In this document: positions 19,146 through 27,271 of the stretch, one piece after another
How the letters are laid out: each line of letters opens with the position of its first letter
Numbering within the stretch: position 1 is the stretch's first letter
Assembly (NCBI RefSeq): GCF_019219825.1
Contig: NZ_JAHUXH010000008.1
Span: 230,126 to 294,125, forward strand
Source of the DNA: Streptomyces sp. TRM70350
Lineage (GTDB): Bacteria > Actinomycetota > Actinomycetes > Streptomycetales > Streptomycetaceae
DNA: 64,000 nucleotides
Direction: 5' to 3'
Notes under the pieces: generated by a model
The model's input: the letters and a program-made list of their open reading frames with translations, nothing else
Database searches by the model: none
What the model was told of the DNA's origin: nothing
Program-made: the position numbers and the translations under genes

Positions 19146-19289
19146 GCCCGTCAGGGGCAGTTGGCCCGATGGTTGCGTCTCGTCACCGAAAGCGACAACC
19201 GTCACAGTGCGGTTTCCTTGGTGCCCCCGTTGTTCCCCGTTCGCGGGCCGGTCCTTACGCTGACCCTGTCAAGAACATTGCGGGGAAAC

Positions 19290-20888
19290 GTGAACCAGAT
19301 GCAGGGCCTGCTCATCGGGGGCCGCTACCGGCTCACCGACGCCATCGGCAGCGGGGGCATGGGCCGGGTGTGGCGTGCCCATGACGAGGTGTTGCACCGG
19401 GCCGTCGCGATCAAGGAGCTGACCGCCGCGCTCTACGTCTCCGACAGCGACCAGGCCGTCCTGCTGGCCCGCACCCGGGCGGAGGCGCGCGCGGCCGCGC
19501 GGATCAACCACTCGGCCGTCGTCACCGTCCACGACGTACTCGAACACGACGGCCGGCCATGGATCGTGATGGAGCTGGTCGAGGGCCGCTCGCTCGCCGA
19601 CGCGGTCAAGGAGCGGGGCCGTATCGAGCCGGTCGAGGCCGCCCGGATCGGTATGTGGGTGCTGCGCGCCCTGCGGGCCGCGCACACCGCCGGTGTGCTG
19701 CACCGGGACGTCAAGCCCGGCAACGTCCTGCTCGCCGACGACGGCCGCGTCCTGCTCACCGACTTCGGCATCGCGCAGATCGACGGCGACACGACGATCA
19801 CCCGCACCGGCGAGGTCGTCGGCTCCGTCGACTACCTCGCCCCCGAGCGGATCCGCGGGCACGACCCGGGACCGGCCGCCGACCTGTGGGCGCTCGGCGC
19901 GACGCTGTACACGGCGGTGGAGGGCACCTCGCCGTTCCGCCGCACCTCGCCGCTGGGCACCATGCAGGCCGTCGTCGAGGAGCACCCCGCCGAGCCCCGG
20001 TACGCCGGTCCGCTCGGGCCCGTCATCAGCGCGCTGTTGCGCAAGGAACCGGCCGCGCGGCCCGCCTCCGACGAGGCGGAGCGGCTGCTCGCCGAGGTGG
20101 CGGACGGGCGCCGGCCGCGGGTGACCGAGGTGTACGTGCCTCCCGCACGGCAGCCGGAAGCGGGCCCGGCGCGGCACGAGACGCGGGAGCACTCCCGGCC
20201 GTACCCGGTCGGCCCCGCCCCGGCGCCCGGTGGGTCCAGACGGCGGCTGCGCACGATGGCCCTCGTGGTGGCCATGGCGGCGGTCGTCGGCGGGGCCAGT
20301 GCGGTGGTGGTGCAGCATTGGGACGAGAGCCACGCCCGGGACGGCGCGTCGGCCATGTCGTCCGTCACGCCCTCCGCCTCCACCTCACCGAGCCCGGAGG
20401 AGTCCGTCCCGGCCACCTGGGTGCGCAAGGACGACCCGGCGGGTTTCAGCCTCTCGCTGCCCAGCGATCGCTGGCAGCGGAAGGTGTACGGCGTCCAGGG
20501 CGACCTCACGCAGATCGACTACACCCCCGACGGCGGCACACACCTCATCCGCATCGCCGTCGACACCTCACCGGACTTCGACGACCCCTACGAGCACCAG
20601 CGGGACCTGGAGGAGCAGCTCCAGCGGCTGGCGCAGTACCAGCGCGTGACCATGAAGGAGAAGACCTACCGGGACCGCAAGAGTTCCCTGTGGGAGTACA
20701 CCTGGACCGCGCTGGAGTCCGACCCCGGCGACTACGCGGGGCCGCGCCGGGCGATCGAGGAGATGTACATCGCCCGGGACGGCGTCGAGTACGCGATCTA
20801 CATGTCGGGGCCCGCGGCGGACTGGGAGACCACGCGGGAACAGTTCGACACGCTGCTGCGGGGGTGGCGGCCGGGACAGCCGTCCTGA
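19290..20888 (+). CDS. Membrane Ser/Thr protein kinase 3 with external domain
   Basis: A 532-residue Hanks-type kinase. The kinase domain (about 10-275) is intact: GSGGMG 20-25, Lys42, HRD Asp140, DFG Asp158, APE. A Pro-rich juxtamembrane part and a transmembrane helix (about 322-344) lead to an outside domain of roughly 165 residues beginning near GFSLSLPSDRW, clearly like that of kinase 1. The GTG at 19290 is chosen because it follows GGGGA and directly precedes the domain; an ATG three codons later also fits, and the frame is open to 19161. It lies 144 bp after the pseudokinase gene. Confidence 0.93.
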   Translation: MNQMQGLLIGGRYRLTDAIGSGGMGRVWRAHDEVLHRAVAIKELTAALYVSDSDQAVLLARTRAEARAAARINHSAVVTVHDVLEHDGRPWIVMELVEGRSLADAVKERGRIEPVEAARIGMWVLRALRAAHTAGVLHRDVKPGNVLLADDGRVLLTDFGIAQIDGDTTITRTGEVVGSVDYLAPERIRGHDPGPAADLWALGATLYTAVEGTSPFRRTSPLGTMQAVVEEHPAEPRYAGPLGPVISALLRKEPAARPASDEAERLLAEVADGRRPRVTEVYVPPARQPEAGPARHETREHSRPYPVGPAPAPGGSRRRLRTMALVVAMAAVVGGASAVVVQHWDESHARDGASAMSSVTPSASTSPSPEESVPATWVRKDDPAGFSLSLPSDRWQRKVYGVQGDLTQIDYTPDGGTHLIRIAVDTSPDFDDPYEHQRDLEEQLQRLAQYQRVTMKEKTYRDRKSSLWEYTWTALESDPGDYAGPRRAIEEMYIARDGVEYAIYMSGPAADWETTREQFDTLLRGWRPGQPS

Positions 20889-20977
20889 GGACGTAGTTCT
20901 CCGGGGCATGGTCGTTTGTCGGCCACGCCACCCGTTCGGCCCGGAGCGGCCCGCTCCTGCTGGGGCATGATGTGCTC

Positions 20978-22030
20978 ATGGGGAGCCAGGGGTCCGACGA
21001 GCGGGTCATCGCGGGCCGTTACCGGCTCGAGGCGGCGCTCGGGCGGGGCGGCATGGGTGTCGTCTGGCGGGCCACCGACCAGCTGCTCGGCCGCCAGGTG
21101 GCCGTCAAGGAACTCGTCCCGGACGACTCCCCGTCGGCGGCCCGCGTCCGCTCCTCACGCGACCGCACACTGCGCGAGGCCCGTGCGCTCGCTCAGTTGC
21201 GGCACCCGCACATCAGCGTCGTCCACGACGTCGTCGAGCACGACGAACGTCTCTACATCGTCATGGAGTTGATCGACGGCGGCTCCCTCGCCGACCGGAT
21301 CGCCGCGCACGGCCCGGTCGACGCCCGCGAGGCCGCCCGGATCGGCATCGCCCTGCTCGGCGCGCTGCGCGCGGCGCACCAGGACGGTGTCCTGCACCGC
21401 GACCTCAAGCCGGCGAACGTCCTCATCGAGTCCGGCACCGGCCGCGTCGTCCTCACCGACTTCGGCGTCGCCCAGGTCGAGGGCGCCACCACGCTCACCG
21501 AGTCGGGGACGTTCGTCGGCTCGCCCGAGTACACCGCGCCGGAGCGGATGTCGGGGTCCGGCACCGGCCCGGCCTCCGACCTGTGGTCGCTCGGCGTGCT
21601 GCTGTGCACGGCGGTCAGCGGAGAATCGCCGTTCCACCGGGACTCGTTGGGTGGTGTCCTGCACGCCGTGGTCGCCGCGCCGATCCGGCCGCCCGCGCAG
21701 GTCGGGCCGCTGCTGCCCGTCGTACGCGGGCTGTTGGAGCGCGACCCGGACCGGCGGCTGGACGCGGCGCAGGCCGAGCGGATGCTGCGGGACTTCCTGG
21801 AGACGGGCCGTACGGCGGAGCCGACCCGCCTGCAACGCACCCCGCGGGACCGGCTGGTGATCGCGCTGCTGGTGGCCGCGATGGTGGCGGCGGGGGTGTC
21901 GGCGGCGGCGCTGCTCGTGAACGGCGGTGCCGGGGAGGGCGGGGACACGCCGGTGAGCCCGGCGCCGAGCACGTCCTTGAGCACGTCCGCGTCGCCGTCG
22001 CCCAGCGGCGCCAACAGCCCACCCGAATAG
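20978..22030 (+). CDS. Membrane Ser/Thr protein kinase 4, no external domain
   Basis: A 350-residue Hanks-type kinase. GRGGMG is at 22-27, Lys44, HRD Asp142 (HRDLKPAN), DFG Asp161 and APE are all present. After a short juxtamembrane part there is one transmembrane helix (about 291-314) and only a Ser/Thr/Pro-rich tail of about 35 residues. It is the only active kinase of the cluster without a folded outside domain, so it may depend on a partner for signal input. The ATG at 20978 is preferred to the GTG two codons earlier; no strong ribosome binding site is seen. Confidence 0.92.
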   Translation: MGSQGSDERVIAGRYRLEAALGRGGMGVVWRATDQLLGRQVAVKELVPDDSPSAARVRSSRDRTLREARALAQLRHPHISVVHDVVEHDERLYIVMELIDGGSLADRIAAHGPVDAREAARIGIALLGALRAAHQDGVLHRDLKPANVLIESGTGRVVLTDFGVAQVEGATTLTESGTFVGSPEYTAPERMSGSGTGPASDLWSLGVLLCTAVSGESPFHRDSLGGVLHAVVAAPIRPPAQVGPLLPVVRGLLERDPDRRLDAAQAERMLRDFLETGRTAEPTRLQRTPRDRLVIALLVAAMVAAGVSAAALLVNGGAGEGGDTPVSPAPSTSLSTSASPSPSGANSPPE

Positions 22031-22118
22031 GAGACAAGCGACGGCCTCGGTCACGGGTCTGTGACTGGTGAGCCTTCGTGGTGGATGCAGAAGCGCTTGC
22101 CGCGATATGCATGAACGC

Positions 22119-23804
22119 ATGAGCAGCAACGGGGGAGCCCGCTACGGGTCCGACGAGCCAACGAGTTTCGGTCTGCAACCGCCGGTTCAGCCGGTCGCCG
22201 TACCGCATCCGAACAACCCGTACGCATCGCCCACCCAGGTCGTGCCGCAGCAGGCACCTCAGCAGCCCGCGCATTCCGGCCGGCCGCAGTCCGCCGACCG
22301 GCCCCCGCAGGACCCCGGCGCCGGGCGGCTCATCGCGGGCCGCTACCGGCTGCTCGCGAAGCTCGGGCACGGCGGCATGGGCACGGTGTGGCGCGCGAAG
22401 GACGAGACGGTGGACCGGGAGGTCGCGGTCAAGGAACCCCGTGTTCCGGACCACCTTCCCGAGCGCGAACGCGCCAACGCCTTCGAGCGGATGCGCCGAG
22501 AGGCCCGCGCCGCGGCCCGGCTCGACCACCCGGCGGTGGTGAACGTGCACGACGTCGCCGTGGTGGACGATCGGCCGTGGATCGTGATGGAGCTGGTGCA
22601 GGGACGTTCCCTCGGTGACGCGCTCCAGGAGGGCACCCTGTCCGCCCGCGAGGCGGCGAAGGTCGGCCTGGAGGTGCTCGGCGCGCTGGAGGCCGCGCAC
22701 GCCGCCGGCATCCTGCATCGGGACGTCAAGCCGGACAACGTCCTGCTGGGCCGTCATGACCGCGTCGTCCTCACCGATTTCGGCATCGCGCAGATCGAGG
22801 GCGAGACGAACCTGACCGACACCGGCGGTTTCGTCGGCTCGCCCGAGTACATCGCCCCGGAGCGGGTCCTCGGCCGGCGCCCCGGCCCGGCGTCGGACCT
22901 CTGGTCGCTGGGCGTCGTGCTCTACGCGGCCACGGAGGGCGTGTCCCCCTTCCGCCGCAGCAACACCCCGGCCACCCTGCAGTCCGTCCTCAACGCCACG
23001 CCCGCGCCGCCCGCCTCGGCCTCCGGCCCGCTCGCCGAGGTCATCAACGGCCTGCTCCAGAAGGACCCGGCGCGCCGCCCGAACGCCGCCCGGGTCCGCT
23101 CCCTGCTGGAGGCGGCCGCCGACCCGCCCGCGCCGGTGCCCACACACGTCGTGACGGTGGGCGGCGGCAGCGGACGGGGCGGCGGCGTCCGGCTCGGGCG
23201 CAGGACGCTGCTGGGGCTGGGCGCGGCGGTCGTCGCGGTGGCGGTGGCGGCGTACCTGGTGATCGCCGACCCGTTCGCGGGCCCGCTGCCCGAGGGCTGG
23301 ACGACGAAGGCCGAGAGGGACGTCGCCGCGACCGTCGCGTATCCCGAGGGCTACGAGCGGACCGTGCCCGAGGACTCCGACGACGGCCACTGGGTGACGT
23401 ACACCGACCCGAGCGGAAGCATCTGGATGGGCCTGCGCCTCGACAAGAAGTCCGAGGACACGAGCAACTCCATCCAGGGGTCCGCGGCCGCCGAGATGTA
23501 CGAGGACAACGGGGTCTTCGAGGAGAGCGGCAGCTACGACTTCGGCATGCCGGAGAACCCGAGGACCGAGCCGGACGACGAGATCAAGTACAAGGGCGAG
23601 GACGCCGCGCACAACACCATCGCGTACGACACGACCGACAGTCAGAATCCGCGCCCCCGTGAGGTGCAGATCTTCTACTACAGGAACGCCGACCGGGACA
23701 TGTACAAGCTCACCGTCAGCTACCCCGGCAAGGGCGACTTCACCGAGCGCGGTCGCGAGGTGGCCCGGATCGCGATCGCGAACCTGGACATCGACAGGCT
23801 CTGA
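22119..23804 (+). CDS. Membrane Ser/Thr protein kinase 5 with external domain
   Basis: A 561-residue Hanks-type kinase with a Pro/Gln-rich N-terminal extension of about 65 residues before the kinase domain (Lys105, HRD Asp202, DFG Asp220). One transmembrane helix (about 364-383) leads to an acidic outside domain of about 175 residues starting near TVAYPEGYER, distantly like those of kinases 1, 3 and 6. The start is uncertain: ATG 22119 has no Shine-Dalgarno, but TATGCA ends seven bases before it, so the message could be leaderless; ATG 22107 and GTG 22068 are in frame. Confidence 0.9.
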   Translation: MSSNGGARYGSDEPTSFGLQPPVQPVAVPHPNNPYASPTQVVPQQAPQQPAHSGRPQSADRPPQDPGAGRLIAGRYRLLAKLGHGGMGTVWRAKDETVDREVAVKEPRVPDHLPERERANAFERMRREARAAARLDHPAVVNVHDVAVVDDRPWIVMELVQGRSLGDALQEGTLSAREAAKVGLEVLGALEAAHAAGILHRDVKPDNVLLGRHDRVVLTDFGIAQIEGETNLTDTGGFVGSPEYIAPERVLGRRPGPASDLWSLGVVLYAATEGVSPFRRSNTPATLQSVLNATPAPPASASGPLAEVINGLLQKDPARRPNAARVRSLLEAAADPPAPVPTHVVTVGGGSGRGGGVRLGRRTLLGLGAAVVAVAVAAYLVIADPFAGPLPEGWTTKAERDVAATVAYPEGYERTVPEDSDDGHWVTYTDPSGSIWMGLRLDKKSEDTSNSIQGSAAAEMYEDNGVFEESGSYDFGMPENPRTEPDDEIKYKGEDAAHNTIAYDTTDSQNPRPREVQIFYYRNADRDMYKLTVSYPGKGDFTERGREVARIAIANLDIDRL

Positions 23805-23810
23805 CCCGCG

Positions 23811-23846
23811 TCGACAAAGTCGCGTTCCGCAGGGTAGGCATGGGAC
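23811..23846 (+). promoter_or_regulatory. Promoter of kinase 6, leaderless
   Basis: TCGACA (23811-23816) and TAGGCA (23835-23840) are separated by 18 bases, and the -10 box ends six bases before the ATG at 23847. This resembles a vegetative promoter starting at the start codon and implies that kinase 6 can be expressed apart from kinase 5. Confidence 0.5.
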
Positions 23847-25496
23847 ATGAGTGACGGCGGCGAACACCAGCGCGACGGACGTCTGGTCGGCGGGCGCTAC
23901 CGGTTGATCGAGCGCATCGGCTCCGGCGGCATGGGCACCGTCTGGCGGGCGCGCGACGAACTGGTCGAGCGCGAAGTCGCCGTCAAGCAGCCCCGTCTGC
24001 CGGGCGACCCGGAGGACGAGACCCACCGCCGGGCCGCCCACCGCCTGTACCGCGAGGCCCGGGCCGCCGCCCGCGTCGACCATCCGTCCGCCGTCACCAT
24101 CCACGACGTCGTGGTGGAGGACGCAATCCCCTGGATCGTCATGGAGCTGATCCGGGGCGAGTCCCTCCACGAGGCCCTCCAGCGTGGCCCGGTGGACGCC
24201 CCCGAGACGGCCCGCATCGGCCTCGCCGTCCTCGGCGCCCTGCGCGCCGCGCACGCGGTCGGCATCGTGCACCGGGACGTCAAACCCGCCAACGTCCTGC
24301 TCGGCGCCCATGGCCGCGTCGTCCTCACCGACTTCGGCATCGCCCACGTCCAGGGCGAGGAGTCCCTCACCATGAGCGGCGAGTTCGTCGGCTCACTGGA
24401 GTTCATCGCCCCCGAACGCATGTCCGGCCGCGGCGCGGGCCCCGCCTCCGACCTGTGGTCCCTGGGGGTCCTGCTGTACGCCGCCGTCGAGGGCTGGTCC
24501 CCTTTCCGCCGTACGACGCTGGAGTCGACGCTCGCCGCGATCCTCGCCGCGGATCCGCCCGAACCGAAGCAGGCCGGCCCACTGGGGCCGCTGCTCGTCC
24601 GGCTCCTGGCGAAGGATCCCGAGCAGCGACCGGGTGCGGAGGAGGTCGCCGTGGGGTTGAAGGCGGTGGCGGAGGGCTGGCCGGAGGTGCCGGACGGTGC
24701 GGCGACGGCCGCTCAGGAGGCCTCCGGGCTGGACGGGTTCGCGGACGACGCCGGGACGGTACGGCTACGGGGGCAGGCCGCGGCTGCGCCGGAGCCGCCG
24801 ACGGCCGTACCGGACCCCACCGAACAGCCCACGAAACCCACACGTCACCCCCTCCGCCACCCGATCCCCGCCGTCCTGCTCGGCATCCTCGTCACCGGCG
24901 GCGTCTGGCTCGCCACCTCCTCCTTCCGCCCCGACCCCGATCCCGCCCCCGGCGCCGCGGCGAACACGGAGCGGACCGCCACCTCCGGCTCGGCCCCCGG
25001 CGTCGTCGCGTCCCCCACCCCCACCTGGACCACTCACCGCGAGAAGGACCTGGCCGCCGTCCTCTCCCTCCCCGGCGACTACAAGGAAGCCGCCCGTGAG
25101 GGCAGCGCCGGCGATCCGCCCCGCCTGGTCGTCTACGACCTCGGCAACACCATCCAGGTCCGCCTCACCCGGTGGGACGAGGCACCCGGCTCCCCGATGA
25201 CCCGGGCCCGTCAGGCGCACGCCACCTGGGACAGCTACAACGGCGACGCCCGCACGCAGTACACCCCCACCAGCTTCGGCGGCCGGGAAGCCGTCCTCGC
25301 CGACACCACCTACAACATGGATCAGGACCCGACCCGCGTCATGCAGCTGGTGATCCTCACCGACGACGGCCGGATGTACGAGTTGCGCGTCGACATGCCC
25401 AAGGGCACGCCCGACGAGAAGAAGGGCACCGCCGTGTTCAAGGGCGCCCGCGACCGACTCCTGATCGAAGCCGACCGAGCCTCGCCAACGCCCTGA
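23847..25496 (+). CDS. Membrane Ser/Thr protein kinase 6 with external domain
   Basis: A 549-residue Hanks-type kinase, last of the cluster. GSGGMG is at 25-30, Lys47, HRD Asp144 (HRDVKPAN), DFG Asp162; APE is intact. A Pro-rich juxtamembrane region and a transmembrane helix (about 340-361) precede an outside domain of about 150 residues starting near AAVLSLPGDYKEA, in the same group as kinases 1 and 3. The gene begins 42 bp after kinase 5 with a likely promoter of its own. Substrates are unknown; nothing downstream looks functionally linked. Confidence 0.93.
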   Translation: MSDGGEHQRDGRLVGGRYRLIERIGSGGMGTVWRARDELVEREVAVKQPRLPGDPEDETHRRAAHRLYREARAAARVDHPSAVTIHDVVVEDAIPWIVMELIRGESLHEALQRGPVDAPETARIGLAVLGALRAAHAVGIVHRDVKPANVLLGAHGRVVLTDFGIAHVQGEESLTMSGEFVGSLEFIAPERMSGRGAGPASDLWSLGVLLYAAVEGWSPFRRTTLESTLAAILAADPPEPKQAGPLGPLLVRLLAKDPEQRPGAEEVAVGLKAVAEGWPEVPDGAATAAQEASGLDGFADDAGTVRLRGQAAAAPEPPTAVPDPTEQPTKPTRHPLRHPIPAVLLGILVTGGVWLATSSFRPDPDPAPGAAANTERTATSGSAPGVVASPTPTWTTHREKDLAAVLSLPGDYKEAAREGSAGDPPRLVVYDLGNTIQVRLTRWDEAPGSPMTRARQAHATWDSYNGDARTQYTPTSFGGREAVLADTTYNMDQDPTRVMQLVILTDDGRMYELRVDMPKGTPDEKKGTAVFKGARDRLLIEADRASPTP

Positions 25497-25510
25497 TCAG
25501 CACGTTCGTT

Positions 25511-25526
25511 GCCAGTGATCACTGGC
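25511..25526. promoter_or_regulatory. 16-bp perfect palindrome upstream of gabD2
   Basis: GCCAGTGATCACTGGC is fully palindromic, 75 bases before the gabD2 start and 14 bases after the kinase 6 stop. It has no loop and no T-run, so an operator for a dimeric regulator fits better than a terminator. Confidence 0.5.
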
Positions 25527-25587
25527 GGCATGTGTGTACTCCGTGAATCCCGATTACCGACGGGTACACAAAGCCTTCGGCGCGGCA

Positions 25588-25601
25588 TACCCTGCGGCTC
25601 A
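25588..25601 (+). promoter_or_regulatory. -10 element of a leaderless gabD2 promoter
   Basis: TACCCT (25588-25593) ends seven bases before the ATG at 25601, and no Shine-Dalgarno is seen. The same hexamer and spacing occur before the SDR gene at the start of the window. No convincing -35 box. Confidence 0.45.
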
Positions 25602-27226
25602 TGACGGACTCGCAGGCCCTGGAACAGGCCACGCACACCACCGGCACGAATCCCCTCGCCCCCTCCCCCGAGGGCGCCCGCACCGCCGCGGACGTGGTCA
25701 CCCCCGAGCTGATCGCCCAGCTCACGCGGGGCGTGGCCGGTTCCGGCCGGACCGCCAACCACACGCCGTTCACCGGCGAGAAGCTGGCCGACCTGCCCGA
25801 GTCCACGCCGGAGGACGTGCAGAAGGCGTTCGCGGCGGCCCGTACCGCACAGGCGGTGTGGGCGAAAGAGCCGGTACGGCAGCGCGCGGCCGTGCTGCTC
25901 CGCTTCCACGACCTGGTCCTTGAGCGCCAGGCCGAGGTTCTCGACCTGATCCAGCTGGAGACCGGCAAGGCCCGGCTGCACGCCCACGAGGAGGTGCAGG
26001 CCGTCGCCGTCGCGGCCCGGTACTACGGCCGCAGGGCCGCCGCCTATCTGAAGCCCAAGCGGCACACCGGCGCCGTCCCGGCCCTCACCAAGGTCACCGA
26101 ACTGCGCCACCCGCGGGGCGTGGTCGGCCAGATCGCCCCCTGGAACTACCCGCTGGAGCTGTCGGTCGGCGACGCGCTCCCCGCGTTCGTCGCGGGCAAC
26201 GCGGTGGTGATGAAGCCGGACACGGAGACCTGCCTCACCGCGCTCTGGGCGCGCGACCTGCTGATCGAGGCCGGGCTGCCCGCCGACGTCTTCCAGGTCG
26301 TCCTCGGTGAGGGCCCGGTCGTCGGCCCCGAGGTCGTCAAGCACGCCGACTACGTCTCGTTCACCGGCTCCACCCGCACCGGCCGGGAGGTCGCCCAGGG
26401 CGCCGCCGCCCGGCTGGTCGGCGTCTCCCTCGAACTGGGCGGCAAGAACGCCATGCTGGTCCTGGAGGACGCGGACGTGGAGAAGGCCGCCGCCGGCGCC
26501 GTCCGGGCGTGCTTCTCCTCCGCCGGCCAACTGTGCATCTCCATCGAGCGGTTGTACGTCCACGAGTCGGTCGCGGACGCCTTCGTGGAGCGCTTCGCCG
26601 CCCGCACGAAGGCCATGCGGCTCGGCACGTCCCTCGCGTACGGCGCCGACATGGGCTCACTGGTGGGCGAACGCCAGCTGGAAACCGTCCAACGGCATGT
26701 GGAGGAGGCGGTGGCCAAGGGCGCGAAGGTCGTCGCGGGCGGGGTGGCGCGGCCCGACATCGGCCCGTACTTCTTCGAGCCGACGATCCTCGACGGCGTC
26801 GAGCCGGCGATGACCGTCTGCACCGAGGAGACCTTCGGCCCGGTCGTCTCCGTCTACCGTTTCAAGACCGACGACGAGGCGATCGAGCACGCCAACTCCA
26901 CGCCGTACGGCCTGAACTCCTCGGTCTGGACGACGAACGCCCGGCGCGGCCGCGAGGTCGCCGCCCGCCTGCGCACCGGCACCGTCAACATCAACGAGGG
27001 CTACGCGCCGGCGTACGGCAGCGTCCAGTCCCCGATGGGCGGCATGAAGGACTCCGGCCTGGGCCGCCGCCACGGCTCCGAGGGCATCCTCAAGTACACG
27101 GAGGCCCAGACGATCGCCCACCAGCGCCTGCTGCCGATGGCCCCGTCCCTGGGCATGGACGACGAGAAGTACGCGGCGTTCATGAGCCGCAGCCTGAGGG
27201 TGATGAAGGCACTGAGGTTCCGCTGA
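25601..27226 (+). CDS. gabD2: Succinate-semialdehyde dehydrogenase (GabD2 type)
   Basis: A 541-residue aldehyde dehydrogenase most like GabD2 of mycobacteria, oxidising succinate semialdehyde to succinate with NAD(P)+. Catalytic Asn182 (PWNYP), Lys205 (VMKPD), Glu278 (ELGGKN) and Cys312 (SSAGQLCIS) are in place. It is some 60 residues longer than GabD at the N terminus. Substrate assignment is by family resemblance; another aldehyde is possible, particularly one made by the GMC oxidase that follows after 45 bp with its own good ribosome binding site. The two are probably co-transcribed. Confidence 0.88.
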   Translation: MTDSQALEQATHTTGTNPLAPSPEGARTAADVVTPELIAQLTRGVAGSGRTANHTPFTGEKLADLPESTPEDVQKAFAAARTAQAVWAKEPVRQRAAVLLRFHDLVLERQAEVLDLIQLETGKARLHAHEEVQAVAVAARYYGRRAAAYLKPKRHTGAVPALTKVTELRHPRGVVGQIAPWNYPLELSVGDALPAFVAGNAVVMKPDTETCLTALWARDLLIEAGLPADVFQVVLGEGPVVGPEVVKHADYVSFTGSTRTGREVAQGAAARLVGVSLELGGKNAMLVLEDADVEKAAAGAVRACFSSAGQLCISIERLYVHESVADAFVERFAARTKAMRLGTSLAYGADMGSLVGERQLETVQRHVEEAVAKGAKVVAGGVARPDIGPYFFEPTILDGVEPAMTVCTEETFGPVVSVYRFKTDDEAIEHANSTPYGLNSSVWTTNARRGREVAARLRTGTVNINEGYAPAYGSVQSPMGGMKDSGLGRRHGSEGILKYTEAQTIAHQRLLPMAPSLGMDDEKYAAFMSRSLRVMKALRFR

Positions 27227-27271
27227 AGCCCCGGCCCCACCCATCCCCACTGTTCTCAACGAGGAGAGCAC

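Noticed and set aside
16059..19205. 1048-codon minus-strand frame opposite the pseudokinase gene
   Set aside because: Its regular repeats are the reverse complement of the plus-strand repeats; no start signal and no domain.
13978..25496. Transferred genomic island
   Set aside because: Codon bias and GC match the flanks, with no integrase, tRNA gene or flanking direct repeats; tandem duplication explains the block.
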